Shown piece after piece: positions 16,327 through 27,320 of a stretch of 64,000 nt of DNA (its first letter is position 1; the number at the start of each line of letters is the position of its first letter). The notes below the pieces were generated by a model. That model saw only the letters and a list, made by a program, of their open reading frames with translations. It was not told where the DNA came from and did no database searches. This stretch comes from an uncultured Dehalococcoidia bacterium (lineage in GTDB: Bacteria; Chloroflexota; Dehalococcoidia; Bin125), in the NCBI GenBank assembly GCA_958295515.1, contig CATQGW010000001.1, positions 1,132,658-1,196,657 on the forward strand. The letters are read 5' to 3'. A program made the translations under genes and the position numbers.

Positions 16327-16851
16327 TCACGACTTGCCGTCGGTCTCGATCTGGTGCAGCACATCTTCGAGGAAGCGCAGCAGGCGCTGCGATTGCGCGT
16401 CAATGTAGGGGCGGTCGGGGTGCCAGGCCCAGAGTTCGCGCACGACCTCCAGCGTGGACCAGAGGCTGCCTTCGCCGCCTTCTGTGATTTGCACGCAGCG
16501 CCGCGCGACATGCTCCGCGCCCCACTCCAGCGGGCGGGTTTCGTCGAGCTGGCGCGCCGCCTGGGTGAGCGCCCGAATCCAGCGCTCCACCGTGTCGAAG
16601 GCGACGCGCCGGTCCTGCAGCATCGCGCGCAGCGCGAGCACCTCGGGCAGGTCGATAATCCGCGCCGGCGGGCGGTCCGGCGCCGGCAGCGGCGAGGGCC
16701 CATCGTCCTCGACCAGCCGCTCGCGCGCCGCCGACCAGGCGTCGGCGGAAGCGACGCGCAGCTGGCGGTAGACGAACGGACCCCCCGCGCCCTCGCGCCA
16801 CCAGCGGCGCAGAGCCTCATGGGTCGGAGCGGCATGTGTCGATGTGGTCAC
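16327..16851 (-). CDS. Unknown protein, upstream partner
   Basis: This is a 174-aa soluble protein that I do not recognise, with a tryptophan-rich N-terminus ('RRWWREGAGGPFVYRQL') and a helical C-terminal half ('RFLEDVLHQIE'). I chose the GTG at 16851: a minus-strand TACGAT lies 6 nt upstream (16858-16863) and there is no Shine-Dalgarno sequence, the spacing seen at other apparently leaderless genes here. It is co-transcribed with the following gene. Confidence 0.6.
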   Translation of the reverse strand: MTTSTHAAPTHEALRRWWREGAGGPFVYRQLRVASADAWSAARERLVEDDGPSPLPAPDRPPARIIDLPEVLALRAMLQDRRVAFDTVERWIRALTQAARQLDETRPLEWGAEHVARRCVQITEGGEGSLWSTLEVVRELWAWHPDRPYIDAQSQRLLRFLEDVLHQIETDGKS

Positions 16852-16887
16852 GCGCAGATCGTACCGCAGCCCCAGCCAAGGCCGCAC

Positions 16888-17110
16888 TCACCCCTCCCAT
16901 TCGCCTCCCTCATACCCGCCCCCTCACTCCGCCACCCCCGCCCCTCTTATCCGCCATCCCCGCCCCCCTGTTCCGCCACCCCCGCCCCCTGTTCCGCCAC
17001 CCCCGCCCCTCTGTTCCGCCACCCCCGCCCCTCTTTCCCGTCATTCCCGCCCCCCTTATCCGTCATTCCCGCCCCCGAGCGGGAATCTCCCCCGCCCCAC
17101 CTCCACAGCC
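16888..17110. repeat. Pyrimidine-rich decayed repeat tract
   Basis: The plus strand is a string of CC(A/G)CCCCCGCCCCT-like units containing recognisable pieces of the palindromic repeat family (CCGTCATTCCCGCCCCC, then a complete short palindrome GCCCCCGAGCGGGAATCTC near 17070). It looks like a tandemly expanded and degraded version of that repeat. No gene is seen between 16852 and 17166. Confidence 0.6.
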
Positions 17111-17166
17111 CCGAACGTGTATTCTAGCCCCACACCTTGCCCAGACAGATCGGACAGGAGACCCAG

Positions 17167-17553
17167 GTGGGCACGCCGAATTTCGCTAACCGCACGCTCT
17201 ACCACGGGGACAACCTGCCGTTCCTGCGCGGGATGAACTCGGAGACGGTGCATCTGATTGCCACCGACCCCCCGTTCAACAAGAACAAGGACTTCGCCGC
17301 CGCGCCATCGGCGCTGGCCGCCTTGCTGATCGAGCGGAACGGGATGGTCTGCGCCGGCTGCGACCGCGAGTTCGACGACCCCCTCTACCTCGAGCTGGAC
17401 CACAACACCCCCCGCTCCGACGGGGGTGTAAACCACATCTCAAACCGGCTGCTATTGTGCGGGCCGTGTAATCGGATCAAGTCAAACATGCTAACTTTGA
17501 GTGGGCTGCGCAGAGAGAACGCTAGGCGTAGCAGGATGGCGAAGGGAAGCTAA
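17167..17553 (+). pseudogene. DNA methyltransferase/HNH protein with missing centre
   Basis: This 128-aa product joins two domain ends. Residues 1-40 look like the start of a beta-type DNA methyltransferase ('LYHGDNLPFLRGM', then motif IV as 'ATDPPFNKNKDF'). Residues 45-120 are a zinc-binding HNH segment ('CAGC', 'ELDHNTPRSDGG', 'LLLCGPCNRIKSN'). The remaining catalytic and AdoMet-binding region expected between them is absent, so it reads as an in-frame internal deletion of a methyltransferase that carries a C-terminal HNH. The GTG start has AGGAG 6 nt upstream. The HNH part could still cut or bind nucleic acid. The next gene follows 2 nt later. Confidence 0.6.
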
Positions 17554-17555
17554 CA

Positions 17556-19292
17556 GTGGCCGAGATCATCGGCGCGAGGGAGATGGCGCGCCTGCTTGAC
17601 GAGTGGGTGTCGGACAAGCATCCCTTCAACCCTGGCTTCTCGCCATCGTTTGGTCTGTCCGACGAACAGCGTCGCGAGCCCGTAGTGAAGACCGCTGCGA
17701 CCTTTGCGGGGTTCGCCTTCATGGGTCACGGTGACCAGGCGGCCTCCGTCGGTCCGTTTATTCTGATGCTCGGTGAGGCGTCGGAACTGCTCGATTACAT
17801 CAAGAACGAGTATCCAGAAGCGCTCGGCTGGTGGCACGACTTTTCCGTCTACGTCGAGGACAGGTTTCTCGCCGCGAAGCTGCAAGACTTGCTGTGGATC
17901 GTCAGGTACACCGAGCGACAAGCGCCGGCAAAGTATGCTCGAGACGCAATCGAAAACTACCTGCGGTTTTACGATCAGGCGCTGTCGCGCGATTTCGAGC
18001 ACAAGCAGATCCACCTGCACGACCTGCTTTCTCGAGTTGCTGACCTGTCGTCGGAGATCAACGCCGCCGACGAGTTCCACCCCGTGGCGGGCGAGCGATG
18101 TCGAGCGTGGTTGGAGGCCGCATCCGAAGAGGACTACATCTGGCCAATCAGGGTCGCTGAAAGGCTCCTTGAGTCATACCGTCCGACAGATCTCGACGAC
18201 TACGTCCAAGCTCTCCACACTCACTACGCCGACAGTGACGACCACCAGCGCCGAACACTGCGGGACGGGTTGTTCAAGCTCGAATTGGCCATGGCCACGA
18301 CCGATCACGAACGCTCTCGTATCCGCAGTGCGGCAGCCGAGATGTTCTTGGCGGAAGCACGTCTCAGCTCGCACGCAATGTTCACGTTGGCGCATTTGCG
18401 AAGCGCAGGTGAATGGGCTCAAGGTTCCGCCAACGAAAGCCGGCTGACTCGCGAAATCAGGGACCTCCGAAGTACCCTCGATCTGTCCGCTGAACTGAAG
18501 GAGATCAGCGTTGAAGGAACCATACCGGGGCAAGAGGTGCAGCAGCTTCGGGACTGGATCGTAGAACCTGAGGACTTCCTCGATAGCCTCGCTCGTCTTG
18601 TCTCATTGGTGGCGGGCTGGCTGCAGGACCTTGGCGGCCTACAGGATCGCTTGCAATCAGCGCGACAAGAAAATCGGCTGATGGACATCATACCCGTGAC
18701 GTACGTACACCATGATGGCTTTGAGTGCTGTCGCCCACGTTCCTCTGAGGAACGGCACGAAAAGGAGATGGCGACAGAACACGCGAACTTGGCTGTGTTC
18801 GCGGCGAAGCTTTGGCTTGCGGAAAGCCTCGATGCGATCCGCGATCGCTATGCGCTCGAACCGGCGACTATGGCGGAGTTCGTGACAGAGCACGGCCTCA
18901 TTAACCAAGTCGACGGAGAGGCATTCGGGCGCGCGTTCCGCCACTACTGGAGCGCCGATTACGATTCGGCTGCGAACGTCGCATTGCCGCGCATTGAGTC
19001 GGCGATGAGATCAATCGCGTTCGCAGTAGGCGCGCCGGTCATCTCGCTGCCTAAGGAAGGACGGCGACGCAAGTGCGCTGGATACAAGCCGCTTGGCGCA
19101 ATACTGCCACAGCTAGACGAGTTCCTCGGCAAGAACGCAGTGAGGATGCTCCAGTACCTGCTGGTCGACAACCATGGCATGAATCTGCGGAACAACTACG
19201 CGCACGGGATACCGTCGGACGACCCCCAAACCGACGCCGCGATCTCCTTGTGGATCGTTCTGTGGCTCGGGTTTCTACGGGGCGGCGACTAG
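17556..19292 (+). CDS. Large helical protein with C-terminal HEPN-like motif
   Basis: This 578-aa soluble protein is not recognised over most of its length. It is helical, and the last 90 residues contain 'LRNNYAHGI', which matches the R-(polar)-x3-H signature of HEPN ribonucleases and of DUF4209-like C-termini. HEPN proteins often act as toxins or RNA-cleaving effectors in antiviral and abortive systems. It starts at GTG with AAGGGAAG upstream, directly after the methyltransferase/HNH remnant. Its codon use is more AT-tolerant than that of neighbouring genes. Together these suggest a transferred, partly decayed defence locus; that reading is inference. Confidence 0.6.
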   Translation: MAEIIGAREMARLLDEWVSDKHPFNPGFSPSFGLSDEQRREPVVKTAATFAGFAFMGHGDQAASVGPFILMLGEASELLDYIKNEYPEALGWWHDFSVYVEDRFLAAKLQDLLWIVRYTERQAPAKYARDAIENYLRFYDQALSRDFEHKQIHLHDLLSRVADLSSEINAADEFHPVAGERCRAWLEAASEEDYIWPIRVAERLLESYRPTDLDDYVQALHTHYADSDDHQRRTLRDGLFKLELAMATTDHERSRIRSAAAEMFLAEARLSSHAMFTLAHLRSAGEWAQGSANESRLTREIRDLRSTLDLSAELKEISVEGTIPGQEVQQLRDWIVEPEDFLDSLARLVSLVAGWLQDLGGLQDRLQSARQENRLMDIIPVTYVHHDGFECCRPRSSEERHEKEMATEHANLAVFAAKLWLAESLDAIRDRYALEPATMAEFVTEHGLINQVDGEAFGRAFRHYWSADYDSAANVALPRIESAMRSIAFAVGAPVISLPKEGRRRKCAGYKPLGAILPQLDEFLGKNAVRMLQYLLVDNHGMNLRNNYAHGIPSDDPQTDAAISLWIVLWLGFLRGGD

Positions 19293-19374
19293 GCCGACGT
19301 CGACGCCTGCTCGCCGTGCCGCCTCTCCTCCTAACCTCTCCGTGGATGAGACCGTTGCGTAACCATTGACGTCC

Positions 19375-19460
19375 CCTGGATCCGTCATTCCCGCCCCCCA
19401 CCATCATTCCCAGCACCACCACCGTCATTCCCGCGAAAGCGGGAATCTCCCCCGCCCCAC
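19375..19460. repeat. Palindromic repeat
   Basis: The palindrome CGTCATTCCCGCGAAAGCGGGAATCTC lies near 19424, with two partial copies (CCGTCATTCCCGCCCCC and CATCATTCCC) before it. Confidence 0.7.
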
Positions 19461-19500
19461 CTCCCACCCCCAATGCAACCCCCAACACACCCCCCCCAAT

Positions 19501-19532
19501 TTGACAAACCCCACCCCACCAGCGTCTAATAT
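19501..19532 (+). promoter_or_regulatory. Promoter, probably leaderless
   Basis: TTGACA at 19501-19506 is followed by TAATAT at 19527-19532 (spacing 20; an alternative TCTAAT gives 18). The ATG begins only 5 nt after TAATAT, so transcription would start at or next to the start codon. Confidence 0.5.
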
Positions 19533-19537
19533 AGAAC

Positions 19538-19954
19538 ATGAGTGCCGCCGCCATCTCCCCCCAACAACGCCAGCGCATCCTCCACGCCCACTACCTCCGC
19601 CAAGCCGGCGCCGGCCCCAAAAACATCGCCGTCAACCTCCAGGTCGCCCCGGCCACCATCCACGAAGACCTGCACTTGCTCGAGCAGCACCGGCACGACA
19701 TCGCCCGCCAGGCCGCCAACCAACTCCGCAAACACAGCCTCGCCGACTACCCCGACGACCAACTCGCCGCCCTGGAACCTCACCGATCAAAATCGATCAC
19801 AGTCGATCACAGTCGATCACAGTCGATCACAGTCGATCACAGTCGATCACAGTCGATCACAATCGATCACAATCGATCACAATCGATCACAATCGATCAC
19901 AATCGATCACAATCGATCACAGTCGAACACCCCGAACCCGCCCCGACCAGATAG
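19538..19954 (+). CDS. Small HTH-like protein with 10-residue repeat tail
   Basis: This is a 138-aa ORF. Residues 5-60 resemble a helix-turn-helix unit ('GAGPKNIAVNLQVAPATIHEDLHLLEQ'), in which the second helix pair would bind DNA. The tail from about residue 85 is a repeat of 'SITVDHSRSQ', produced because a 10-bp DNA repeat is read through three frames every 30 bp. All three frames are open through the array, so the tail may have no protein role. The lack of a Shine-Dalgarno sequence and the adjacent promoter point to a leaderless message. Whether the ORF is translated is uncertain. Confidence 0.45.
   Translation: MSAAAISPQQRQRILHAHYLRQAGAGPKNIAVNLQVAPATIHEDLHLLEQHRHDIARQAANQLRKHSLADYPDDQLAALEPHRSKSITVDHSRSQSITVDHSRSQSITIDHNRSQSITIDHNRSQSITVEHPEPAPTR
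19791..19920. repeat. 10-bp tandem array (13 units)
   Basis: Units are AATCGATCAC (1), AGTCGATCAC (6) and AATCGATCAC (6), all contiguous, with degenerate units on both sides. Each unit holds a GATC, so sites are spaced one DNA helical turn apart. Confidence 0.95.
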
Positions 19955-20284
19955 AGACCACATCCCAACCCCCCCAGAAGCCATCGCCGCCGCAAAATTC
20001 CTTCCCTATGACCACCTCTTCACCTGATCCTGCCCGCACCCCACGTCCGTCATACCCGCGCTTGCCGCGGGTATCTCGCCGTGACCACCTCCAACGCCCG
20101 CACCGCGAGATTGCCGCGGCGGGGCGCGGCAATGACGGGTGGGGGGCGTGGGTGAGATGGATCGCGGGCGCAGGGGTGACGGAAGAGAGGGCGCAGGTGT
20201 GGCGGAGCACGAGGGTGGAGCTTGGGAGGTTGTGCGGTGGAGATTCCCGCTTTCGCGGGAATGACGAATATGGGGGAGGTGGGG
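19955..20284. repeat. Gene-free stretch with palindromic repeats
   Basis: About 330 bases contain CGTCATACCCGCGCTTGCCGCGGGTATCTCG near 20048, GAGATTGCCGCGG...GCGGCAATGACGG near 20106 and GATTCCCGCTTTCGCGGGAATGACG near 20242. No gene is seen; the region is the 3' side of enolase. Confidence 0.7.
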
Positions 20285-22655
<2,371 letters not shown>

Positions 22656-22900
22656 ACTTGGCCCACCCGCGCTCGGTGGCGTGGGCGGCGAGTATGCGTT
22701 GAGGAAGGCGTCGGTGACGCGCTTCCTTATGACGCTCTGTCAGGACGCGCGGCGGCAAGCTAGGCGACGAACGTAATTCCGCGTGATCTCGGCTGTGCGG
22801 CGTTAAATTCGGTTAGATGGGGCTGCCGAAGCGAACCGGCGTGCTGTGAATGTGGACCGCTGGGGGATGGAGTGTGGAATGCTTGGACGCTGATTGGCGC

Positions 22901-24832
22901 TCAGAGTTCCGCCTTGAGTTGCTCGGCTACGCGCCTGGTCAGACCGGGCGTGGCTGCGATTTCTTCGGCGCTCGCTGCGCGAATCGCCTGCAGCGAGCCG
23001 AACTTGCGCAGCAGTGCTTTCTTGCGCGTCGGCCCGATTCCGGCGATGCGGTCCAGCGGGCTGCGCGAGGCGCGCTGCGCGCGCAGGCGCCGGTGGTAGG
23101 AGATGGCGAAGCGGTGCGCTTCGTCGCGGATGCGCTGCACCAGATACATGCCCTGCGAACGGCGATCGAGCCGAATCGGCTCGGCGGTGTCGACCACGAA
23201 GAGCAGCTCCTCGCGCTTGGCCAGCCCGGCCAGCGGGATGTCGTCCACCGCCAGGTTGCGCATCACGTCGTGAGCCGCGGAAACCTGGCCGCGCCCGCCG
23301 TCGACGATCACCAGATCGGGGATTGCTCCCCAGCCCTCATCGCTGCTCCGCTCCGTTTCGCCGTTCGGCTGTCCCTCGCTGTCCGGCTGCTCCTCGGTGT
23401 CGGGCTGGTTGAGCTCGGCGGGCAGCGCGTAGCCCTCGGCGCGCTCCGCCTGACGCTGCTCGCCGAGCCGCCGAAAGCGCCGCCGCATCACCTCCGCCAT
23501 CGATGCGAAATCGTCGGGACCGTCGATCGACTTGATCCGGAAGCGGCGATACTCGCGCGTCGCGGGCCGCCCATCGAGGAAGACGACCATCGACGCCACC
23601 GTGCTGTCGCCCTGGTTGTGGGAGATGTCGTAGCACTCGATTCGGTGCGGCGGCGCGGGCAGGCTGAGCGCCTGCTCGATTTCGTCCAGCGCGGCGTCGG
23701 TGCGGCCGCGGTCCGCCAGCCAGCGCACGCGCTGCATCTCGAGCGCTTCGCGCGCGTTCTCGGCGGCCATCTCGGTCAGGCGGCGCTTTTCGCCGCGCTG
23801 CGGGCGGCGGATTTCAACCGCGCCGCCGCGCTTCTGGGTGAGCCAGCCGCCGAGCAGTTCGGGCTGCTCGATCTCGTTGGGGATCAGCACTAGCCGCGGC
23901 GCCTGCACCGCGCCCTCGTAGTACTGGCGCAGGAAGGAACCGAGCACCCGTTCGAGCGGCTCCTCGCGCACGCCGGCGAGCGAGAAATGGTCGCTGCCGG
24001 TCATCTTCTGCCCGCGGATGAAGAGCACCTGCACGACCGCCTCATCGCCGTCCACCGCCATCCCGAAGGCGTCGATCTCCGACTCGGCGGCGTCCGCGGT
24101 GATCTGCTGCTCCGTGACGCGCTCAACCGCCGCGATCTGGTCCCGCAGCGTCGCCGCCCGCTCGAAGTTCAGCTCCTCGGCCGCCTCCTGCATTCCCTCG
24201 GTCAGCTGCTCGACCACCACCGAACTCTTGCCGTCGAGGAAGAGCATCGTCTGGTCGATCACCTCGCGGTATTCGTCGGGCGTGCAGTAGGAGGTGCAGG
24301 GCGCGATGCAGCGGCGGATGTAGTACTCGAGGCAGGGGCGCGGGTCGGAGCCGGTGATCTCCTTGTCGCAGGAGCGCCAGGGGAAGAGCTTCTTGACCAA
24401 ATCCAGCGAGGTGCGCACGGACTTGGCCGAGGCGTAGGGGCCGAAATAGCGCGCGCCGTCGTTCTGCACCCGCCGCGTGATCGTGACCCGCGGCCAGGGC
24501 GACTTCACATCGACCTTGAGGTAGGGGTAGTGCTTGTCGTCTTTGAGCCGCACGTTGAACAGCGGCTGATGGCGCTTGACCAGCGTTGCTTCGAGGTGCA
24601 GCGCGTCCTGCTCGGTGCGGGTGGTCACGATCTCGAGCGCCGCAATCCGCGCCGCCAGCTTGCGCGTCTTGCCTTCCAGCGAGCGCGGCGAGCCGAAATA
24701 GGAGCGCACCCGCGAGCGCAGGTTGGCCGCCTTGCCGACGTAGATCACCTTGCCCGCCTGATCGCGGAAGGTGTAGACGCCGGGCTTGGCCGGCAGTGCG
24801 GCGACCTGGGCGCGGAGTGGTTCGCTGCTCAT
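22901..24832 (-). CDS. uvrC: UvrABC excinuclease subunit C
   Basis: This 643-aa protein has a GIY-YIG nuclease domain at the N-terminus ('PGVYTF', 'VIYVGKAANLRSRVRSYF'), a UVR motif near residue 205 ('EELNFERAATLRDQI'), a C-terminal RNase H-like nuclease core ('IVDGGRGQVSAA' near 503) and tandem helix-hairpin-helix repeats at the end. It makes the dual incisions in nucleotide excision repair. An acidic insert at about 465-495 is unusual. A minus-strand TACCCT (24840-24845) lies only 7 nt upstream of the ATG without a Shine-Dalgarno sequence, so the transcript may be leaderless. Confidence 0.94.
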   Translation of the reverse strand: MSSEPLRAQVAALPAKPGVYTFRDQAGKVIYVGKAANLRSRVRSYFGSPRSLEGKTRKLAARIAALEIVTTRTEQDALHLEATLVKRHQPLFNVRLKDDKHYPYLKVDVKSPWPRVTITRRVQNDGARYFGPYASAKSVRTSLDLVKKLFPWRSCDKEITGSDPRPCLEYYIRRCIAPCTSYCTPDEYREVIDQTMLFLDGKSSVVVEQLTEGMQEAAEELNFERAATLRDQIAAVERVTEQQITADAAESEIDAFGMAVDGDEAVVQVLFIRGQKMTGSDHFSLAGVREEPLERVLGSFLRQYYEGAVQAPRLVLIPNEIEQPELLGGWLTQKRGGAVEIRRPQRGEKRRLTEMAAENAREALEMQRVRWLADRGRTDAALDEIEQALSLPAPPHRIECYDISHNQGDSTVASMVVFLDGRPATREYRRFRIKSIDGPDDFASMAEVMRRRFRRLGEQRQAERAEGYALPAELNQPDTEEQPDSEGQPNGETERSSDEGWGAIPDLVIVDGGRGQVSAAHDVMRNLAVDDIPLAGLAKREELLFVVDTAEPIRLDRRSQGMYLVQRIRDEAHRFAISYHRRLRAQRASRSPLDRIAGIGPTRKKALLRKFGSLQAIRAASAEEIAATPGLTRRVAEQLKAEL

Positions 24833-24898
24833 GCGGACAAGGGTAGGGCGATAGAACGGCGGGGGCGCGTCGGGAGCGGGGCGGTCGGGGTGGGAAGC

Positions 24899-24975
24899 TG
24901 GCGCGCCCGGCAGGACTCGAACCTGCGGCCTCTGCCTCCGCAGGGCAGCGCTCTAATCCGCTGAGCTACGGGCGC
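24899..24975 (-). tRNA. tRNA-Arg (GCG)
   Basis: The acceptor is GCGCCCG/CGGGCGC, the D-arm AGCTCAGCGGATTAGAGC contains the A20 region typical of arginine tRNAs, and the anticodon stem CTGCC/GGCAG encloses loop CTGCGGA (anticodon GCG). Discriminator G and CCA are encoded. G34 replaces the A34 (inosine) usual for this codon box in bacteria. Confidence 0.88.
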
Positions 24976-25107
24976 ACGCTGTCATCGTACACGGGCGCGG
25001 GTTTCGACGCTTGGGCAATCGCTTACCTTCTGATTCGCAGGCGATGTTCGACGTCCGCCGTCGGCCAGCCGCGGGGGTGTCGGGGTATCCGAGAGCGATG
25101 CGGATCC

Positions 25108-26862
25108 ATGAGCAGGGCAACCGAACGGCGCAGGCGAGGCGCTCTCGCCAGCTTCGGGCTGATGGTGCTGGTGCTCATCGCCGTCTTCGCGCTCGGCGGC
25201 TGGGAGCGCGCGGAGGCGCAGTGGGGGGACCGAGCGGTGTCGGTCAGCGCCGGAGGTCAGCACGCCTGCGCGCTGTATGAGTCGGGCAAGCTGGCATGCT
25301 GGGGGCGCAACAACTTCGGCCAGTCGGATGCGCCGTCCGGCCGCTTCCGCGCGGTCAGCGCCGGCTATCTGCACAGCTGCGGCCTGCGCGAGTCGGGTGA
25401 GATTGAATGCTGGGGGTGGAACGAGTACCGCCAAACGGACGCGCCGCGAGATCGTTTCAAGGCAGTCATTGCGGGCCGGGAACACAGTTGCGGGTTGCGC
25501 GAGTCGGGTGAGCTGGAGTGCTGGGGGTCGAGGCAGCCTTCGCTCGCCGGCCGCTTCCGCGCGGTCAGCACGGGTTGGGGCCAGAGCTGTGGGCTGCGCG
25601 AGTCAGGCCAGATCACGTGCTCGGGGTGGGGCGCGCCGTTCGGTCTGTACAGCACAGTCAGCGCGGGCAGAAGCCACAGCTGTGGGCTGCTTGAATCGGG
25701 CGAGATCAAATGCTGGGGGACCAACGGGTACGGCCAAACGGACGCGCCGTCTGGTCGTTTCAGCGCGGTGGGCGCCGGCTGGGGTTACAGCTGCGGGCTG
25801 CGGGAGTCGGGCGAGCTGGAGTGCTGGGGCAGCGGTGGACTCGGCCGACCGGATGCGCCTTCCGGTCGTTTCAGCGCGATCAGCGTAGGTATGTTGTCGT
25901 ACGCCTGCGGACTGCGGGAGTCGGGCGCGGTGGAGTGCTGGGGAGGTCGGGACTACGGCCAGGCGGACGCGCCCGAAGGTCGCTTCGTCGCAATCAGCGC
26001 CGGCGATCACGAAACCTGCGGTGTGCGAGAGACGGGCGCCATTGAGTGCTGGGGTCGAGACCAATACAGGTTGGACATCCCAGTTGGTCGCTTCCGTGCG
26101 ATCAGCGTGGGCAGTGCTCACAATTGCGGGCTGCGGGAGACGGGCGCGGTTGAGTGCTGGGGGTTGAAGCAATTCATATCGGACATACCGGCCGGCCGCT
26201 TCCGTGCGATCGGCGCGGGCGGACTCAACGCCTGCGGGCTGCGAGAGTCGGGCGAGTTGGCGTGCTGGGGGTACGTATTGGAAGCGCCAGCGGGTCGTTT
26301 CAGCGCGGTGAGCGTGGGTGAATATCACATCTGCGGGCTGCTGGAGTCGCGTGAACTGATGTGCTGGACGTCGTTAGACAGCGGCCTTGTGGGTGGAGGC
26401 TCGGTCGGTATCGTTCAGACAGACACGCCGTCGGGCCGCTTCCAATCGGTCAGCGCGAGCTGGGAGCACGGCTGCGGTGTGCGGGAATCGGGCGAGCTGG
26501 CGTGCTGGGGCGAGAACGACGATGGCCAAACCGACGCGCCGTCAGGCCGCTTCAGCGCGGTCAGCGCGGGCGGCCGTCACATCTGCGGGCTGCGCGAGTC
26601 GGGCGAAGTCGAGTGCTGGGGCTATCGGTTCAACGGCCAGGCGCAGCCGCCCGCGGGCAGGCATCTGGCGATCAGCGCCGGCGGGTATCACGCCTGCGCG
26701 CTGAGTGAAGCGGGCACGGTCACCTGCTGGATGATCCATAACGGCGCTGCCGATGTTCCTGCGTGGCTGCGCGATCCGGTCGGGCGGTTGGCCGATGGGC
26801 GCACCGAGCTTGGCTGGCTGCCTCACGGCCTGCTGATGGATGGGGTGTGGTGGGGCGGCTGA
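25108..26862 (+). CDS. Second secreted 14-repeat RCC1-like protein, shortened tail
   Basis: This 584-aa protein has a basic N-terminus and a hydrophobic export segment (residues 13-32) ending in AEAQ. Fourteen RCC1-like repeats follow, with the same paired cysteines ('SCGLRESGE(I/L)ECWG') as the protein at 5319. Both end their last blade with 'CWMxHNGAxDxPAWLR'. It is then cut short: the shared C-terminal motif begins ('GRLADGRTELGWLP') but is replaced after about 14 residues by 'HGLLMDGVWWGG' and a stop. It lies between tRNA genes with repeats downstream. Probably a surface protein; ligand unknown. Confidence 0.78.
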   Translation: MSRATERRRRGALASFGLMVLVLIAVFALGGWERAEAQWGDRAVSVSAGGQHACALYESGKLACWGRNNFGQSDAPSGRFRAVSAGYLHSCGLRESGEIECWGWNEYRQTDAPRDRFKAVIAGREHSCGLRESGELECWGSRQPSLAGRFRAVSTGWGQSCGLRESGQITCSGWGAPFGLYSTVSAGRSHSCGLLESGEIKCWGTNGYGQTDAPSGRFSAVGAGWGYSCGLRESGELECWGSGGLGRPDAPSGRFSAISVGMLSYACGLRESGAVECWGGRDYGQADAPEGRFVAISAGDHETCGVRETGAIECWGRDQYRLDIPVGRFRAISVGSAHNCGLRETGAVECWGLKQFISDIPAGRFRAIGAGGLNACGLRESGELACWGYVLEAPAGRFSAVSVGEYHICGLLESRELMCWTSLDSGLVGGGSVGIVQTDTPSGRFQSVSASWEHGCGVRESGELACWGENDDGQTDAPSGRFSAVSAGGRHICGLRESGEVECWGYRFNGQAQPPAGRHLAISAGGYHACALSEAGTVTCWMIHNGAADVPAWLRDPVGRLADGRTELGWLPHGLLMDGVWWGG

Positions 26863-27196
26863 TGTTCTGGCTTGTTCTGAGGGTGGGGCTGCGGACCGCA
26901 GCCGCCGTCATTCTCGCCTTGTGTGGGAATCTCGTGGCGGGGCTTCGGAGGTCGGACGGGGAGATTCCCGCTCGGGGGCGGGAATGACGAGAAGGGAGGG
27001 CGGGAATGACGGAAGCTCGGGGGGCGGCGCGGCGAGATACCCGCGGCAAGCGCGGGTATGACGGATCTTTTTTGCGGGATGACGGAGGCGGTTGAGGGTG
27101 ACGGAGAGGGGGTGGGTGTGACGGCGCGGAGGGCGGAGCAGGGGTGGGTGTGGCGGAGTAGGGACGGGGAGGGGGTTGGGGTGTTGGAGAGGAGGG
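26863..27196. repeat. Gene-free stretch with palindromic repeats
   Basis: About 330 bases hold GAGATTCCCGCTCGGGGGCGGGAATGACG near 26960 and GCGAGATACCCGCGGCAAGCGCGGGTATGACGG near 27032, then G-rich degenerate units up to tRNA-Leu. No gene is seen. Confidence 0.7.
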
Positions 27197-27283
27197 TGGT
27201 GCCGACGGAGGGATTCGAACCCCCACGGGCTTAAGCCCACTACGCCCTGAACGTAGCGCGTCTGCCAATTTCGCCACGTCGGC
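27197..27283 (-). tRNA. tRNA-Leu (CAG)
   Basis: The acceptor is GCCGACG/CGTCGGC, the anticodon stem CTACG/CGTAG encloses loop TTCAGGG (anticodon CAG), and a class II long variable arm (GGGCTTAAGCCC) is present. CCA is encoded. Confidence 0.95.
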
Positions 27284-27320
27284 CCGGGTCTCGCTGTCTC
27301 CAAATCGCGGCCGTGGCCGC

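Noticed and set aside
17137..17166. ATG at 17137 as start of the methyltransferase/HNH remnant
   Set aside because: The GTG at 17167 has AGGAG at the right distance and begins where methyltransferase homology begins.
19791..19920. CRISPR array
   Set aside because: Units are contiguous 10-mers without spacers, and no cas genes are present.
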